Of a stretch of DNA of 64,000 bases, positions 63,624 to 64,000 are shown piece after piece. The notes below the pieces were generated by a model, which did no database searches, was not told where the DNA came from, and was given only the letters and a program-made list of their open reading frames with translations. The translations under genes and the position numbers were made by a program. Within the stretch, counting starts at the first letter, position 1; the number at the start of each line of letters is the position of its first letter. Source of the stretch: Prevotella ihumii (GTDB taxonomy: Bacteria; Bacteroidota; Bacteroidia; Bacteroidales; Bacteroidaceae); assembly GCF_900155655.1 (NCBI RefSeq), contig NZ_LT706987.1, positions 1,362,701 through 1,426,700 on the forward strand, given 5' to 3'.

Positions 63624-64000
63624 ATGGATATGCCTTATTGCACAATGACATCTGACTACCATTCTCTCACTCGGGAAACTGTTGTTAAACTTCTTGAGCA
63701 AAGGGATGCTGAGCTTAAGATTAAGGATGCTGAGCTGGAACGAAAGTCCCGTCGTATTCTTGAACTTGAGCGCATGGTATTTGGCAGGCGCAGCGAGAAA
63801 CGCCTGCCTGAGAGTGCAAGCGGCTGGGCGGGTACGCTTTTTGACGAGCAGTGGGCCAAAGAGGGTTCCCTGGCTCAGGTGGAAGCCCTTCCCATCATCA
63901 AGGAGATAAAACAGCAGGCCGGACAACGCAGGTCATCACGCCGTGTGAGCCGTCCTTCCAGAAAGGGTAGGGCCTACGCCTCCTATGTTCCCGAGAATAT
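63624..64000 (+). CDS. tnpC: IS66-family transposase TnpC, N-terminal part (truncated by window end)
   Basis: The frame is open from an ATG at 63624 (a GTG lies three bases upstream at 63621) to the window edge, giving 125 residues. It has the N-terminal leucine-zipper-like helix (ETVVKLLEQRDAELKIKDAE), then LERMVFGRRSEKRL, a hallmark of IS66 transposases. A basic linker follows (GQRRSSRRVSRPSRKGRAY). The DDE core lies outside the window. It starts 63 bp after tnpB. Confidence 0.88.
   Translation, partial: MDMPYCTMTSDYHSLTRETVVKLLEQRDAELKIKDAELERKSRRILELERMVFGRRSEKRLPESASGWAGTLFDEQWAKEGSLAQVEALPIIKEIKQQAGQRRSSRRVSRPSRKGRAYASYVPEN

Larger units (their letters stand above)
63150..64000 (+). 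mobile_element. IS66-family insertion sequence, left part (continues past the window)
   Basis: The left terminal repeat begins GTAAGCATCCAATATTAGCC at 63150. Two genes follow: tnpB and the start of the large transposase tnpC. There is only 66 bp between the IS end and tnpB, so no tnpA is present, unlike three-gene IS66 members. The same left end is repeated at 60780 and at both ends of the palindrome at 60954. Confidence 0.9.

Overview
The window looks like a chromosomal segment of a Prevotella-type member of the Bacteroidales. The evidence is two SusC/SusD pairs, promoters of the Bacteroidetes type (TTTG, about 20 bp, TAnnTTTG) before many genes, a type III glutamine synthetase, a DUF2400 protein, a GlsA/GlsB-like glycine-lipid pair, and the Bacteroidetes order of the division and cell-wall (dcw) genes. 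The genus is inferred from overall protein character; no rRNA is present.

Layout. 1-4932: 3' part of a polysaccharide-uptake operon (truncated susC, susD, small lipoprotein). 5181-14524: exported hypothetical protein, nucleoside-gate membrane protein, SGNH esterase, TPR/HTH membrane regulator, TonB-domain protein, gpmI, ung and a DUF3109 protein. 14763-19633: AraC regulator, gyrB, rpsT with tRNA-Glu, recO. 20554-30789: a starch/malto-oligosaccharide-like locus with an MFS permease and LacI regulator on the minus strand, divergent from susC, susD and two SusE/SusF-like lipoproteins. No glycoside hydrolase lies beside it. 31754-40873: aspA, a candidate ncRNA, bcp, a DUF2400 protein, a 28-codon membrane peptide, a PIF1-like helicase, a second candidate ncRNA and glnN. 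41161-43044: glsB and glsA homologues. 43967-60705: mraZ-rsmH-ftsL-ftsI-murE-mraY-murD-ftsW-murG-murC-ftsQ-ftsA-ftsZ. 60706-64000: a mobile-element patch with an IS66 remnant, a 110-bp palindrome carrying IS66 ends, an IS30-family element, a CopZ-like Fe-S metallochaperone and the left part of an intact-looking IS66 element.

The most unusual feature is the intergenic DNA, which holds at least two dispersed repeat families. Family A has terminal inverted repeats close to AAACCCAAATCGGTCGTTAG. These enclose either 9-bp tandem units (GTCYGACNN) or a long imperfect hairpin. Family B is a phased array of short palindromes, AAACATATATGTTT and CAAAGTTSAACTTTG, with centres almost exactly 22.5 bp apart, at six loci. 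One copy of each family interrupts the dcw cluster on either side of ftsW. Two compact promoter-to-terminator units of about 185 nt look like uncharacterised ncRNAs, and a third minus-strand unit encodes only a 28-residue membrane peptide. Apart from these, the window is mostly ordinary core metabolism and envelope biogenesis.
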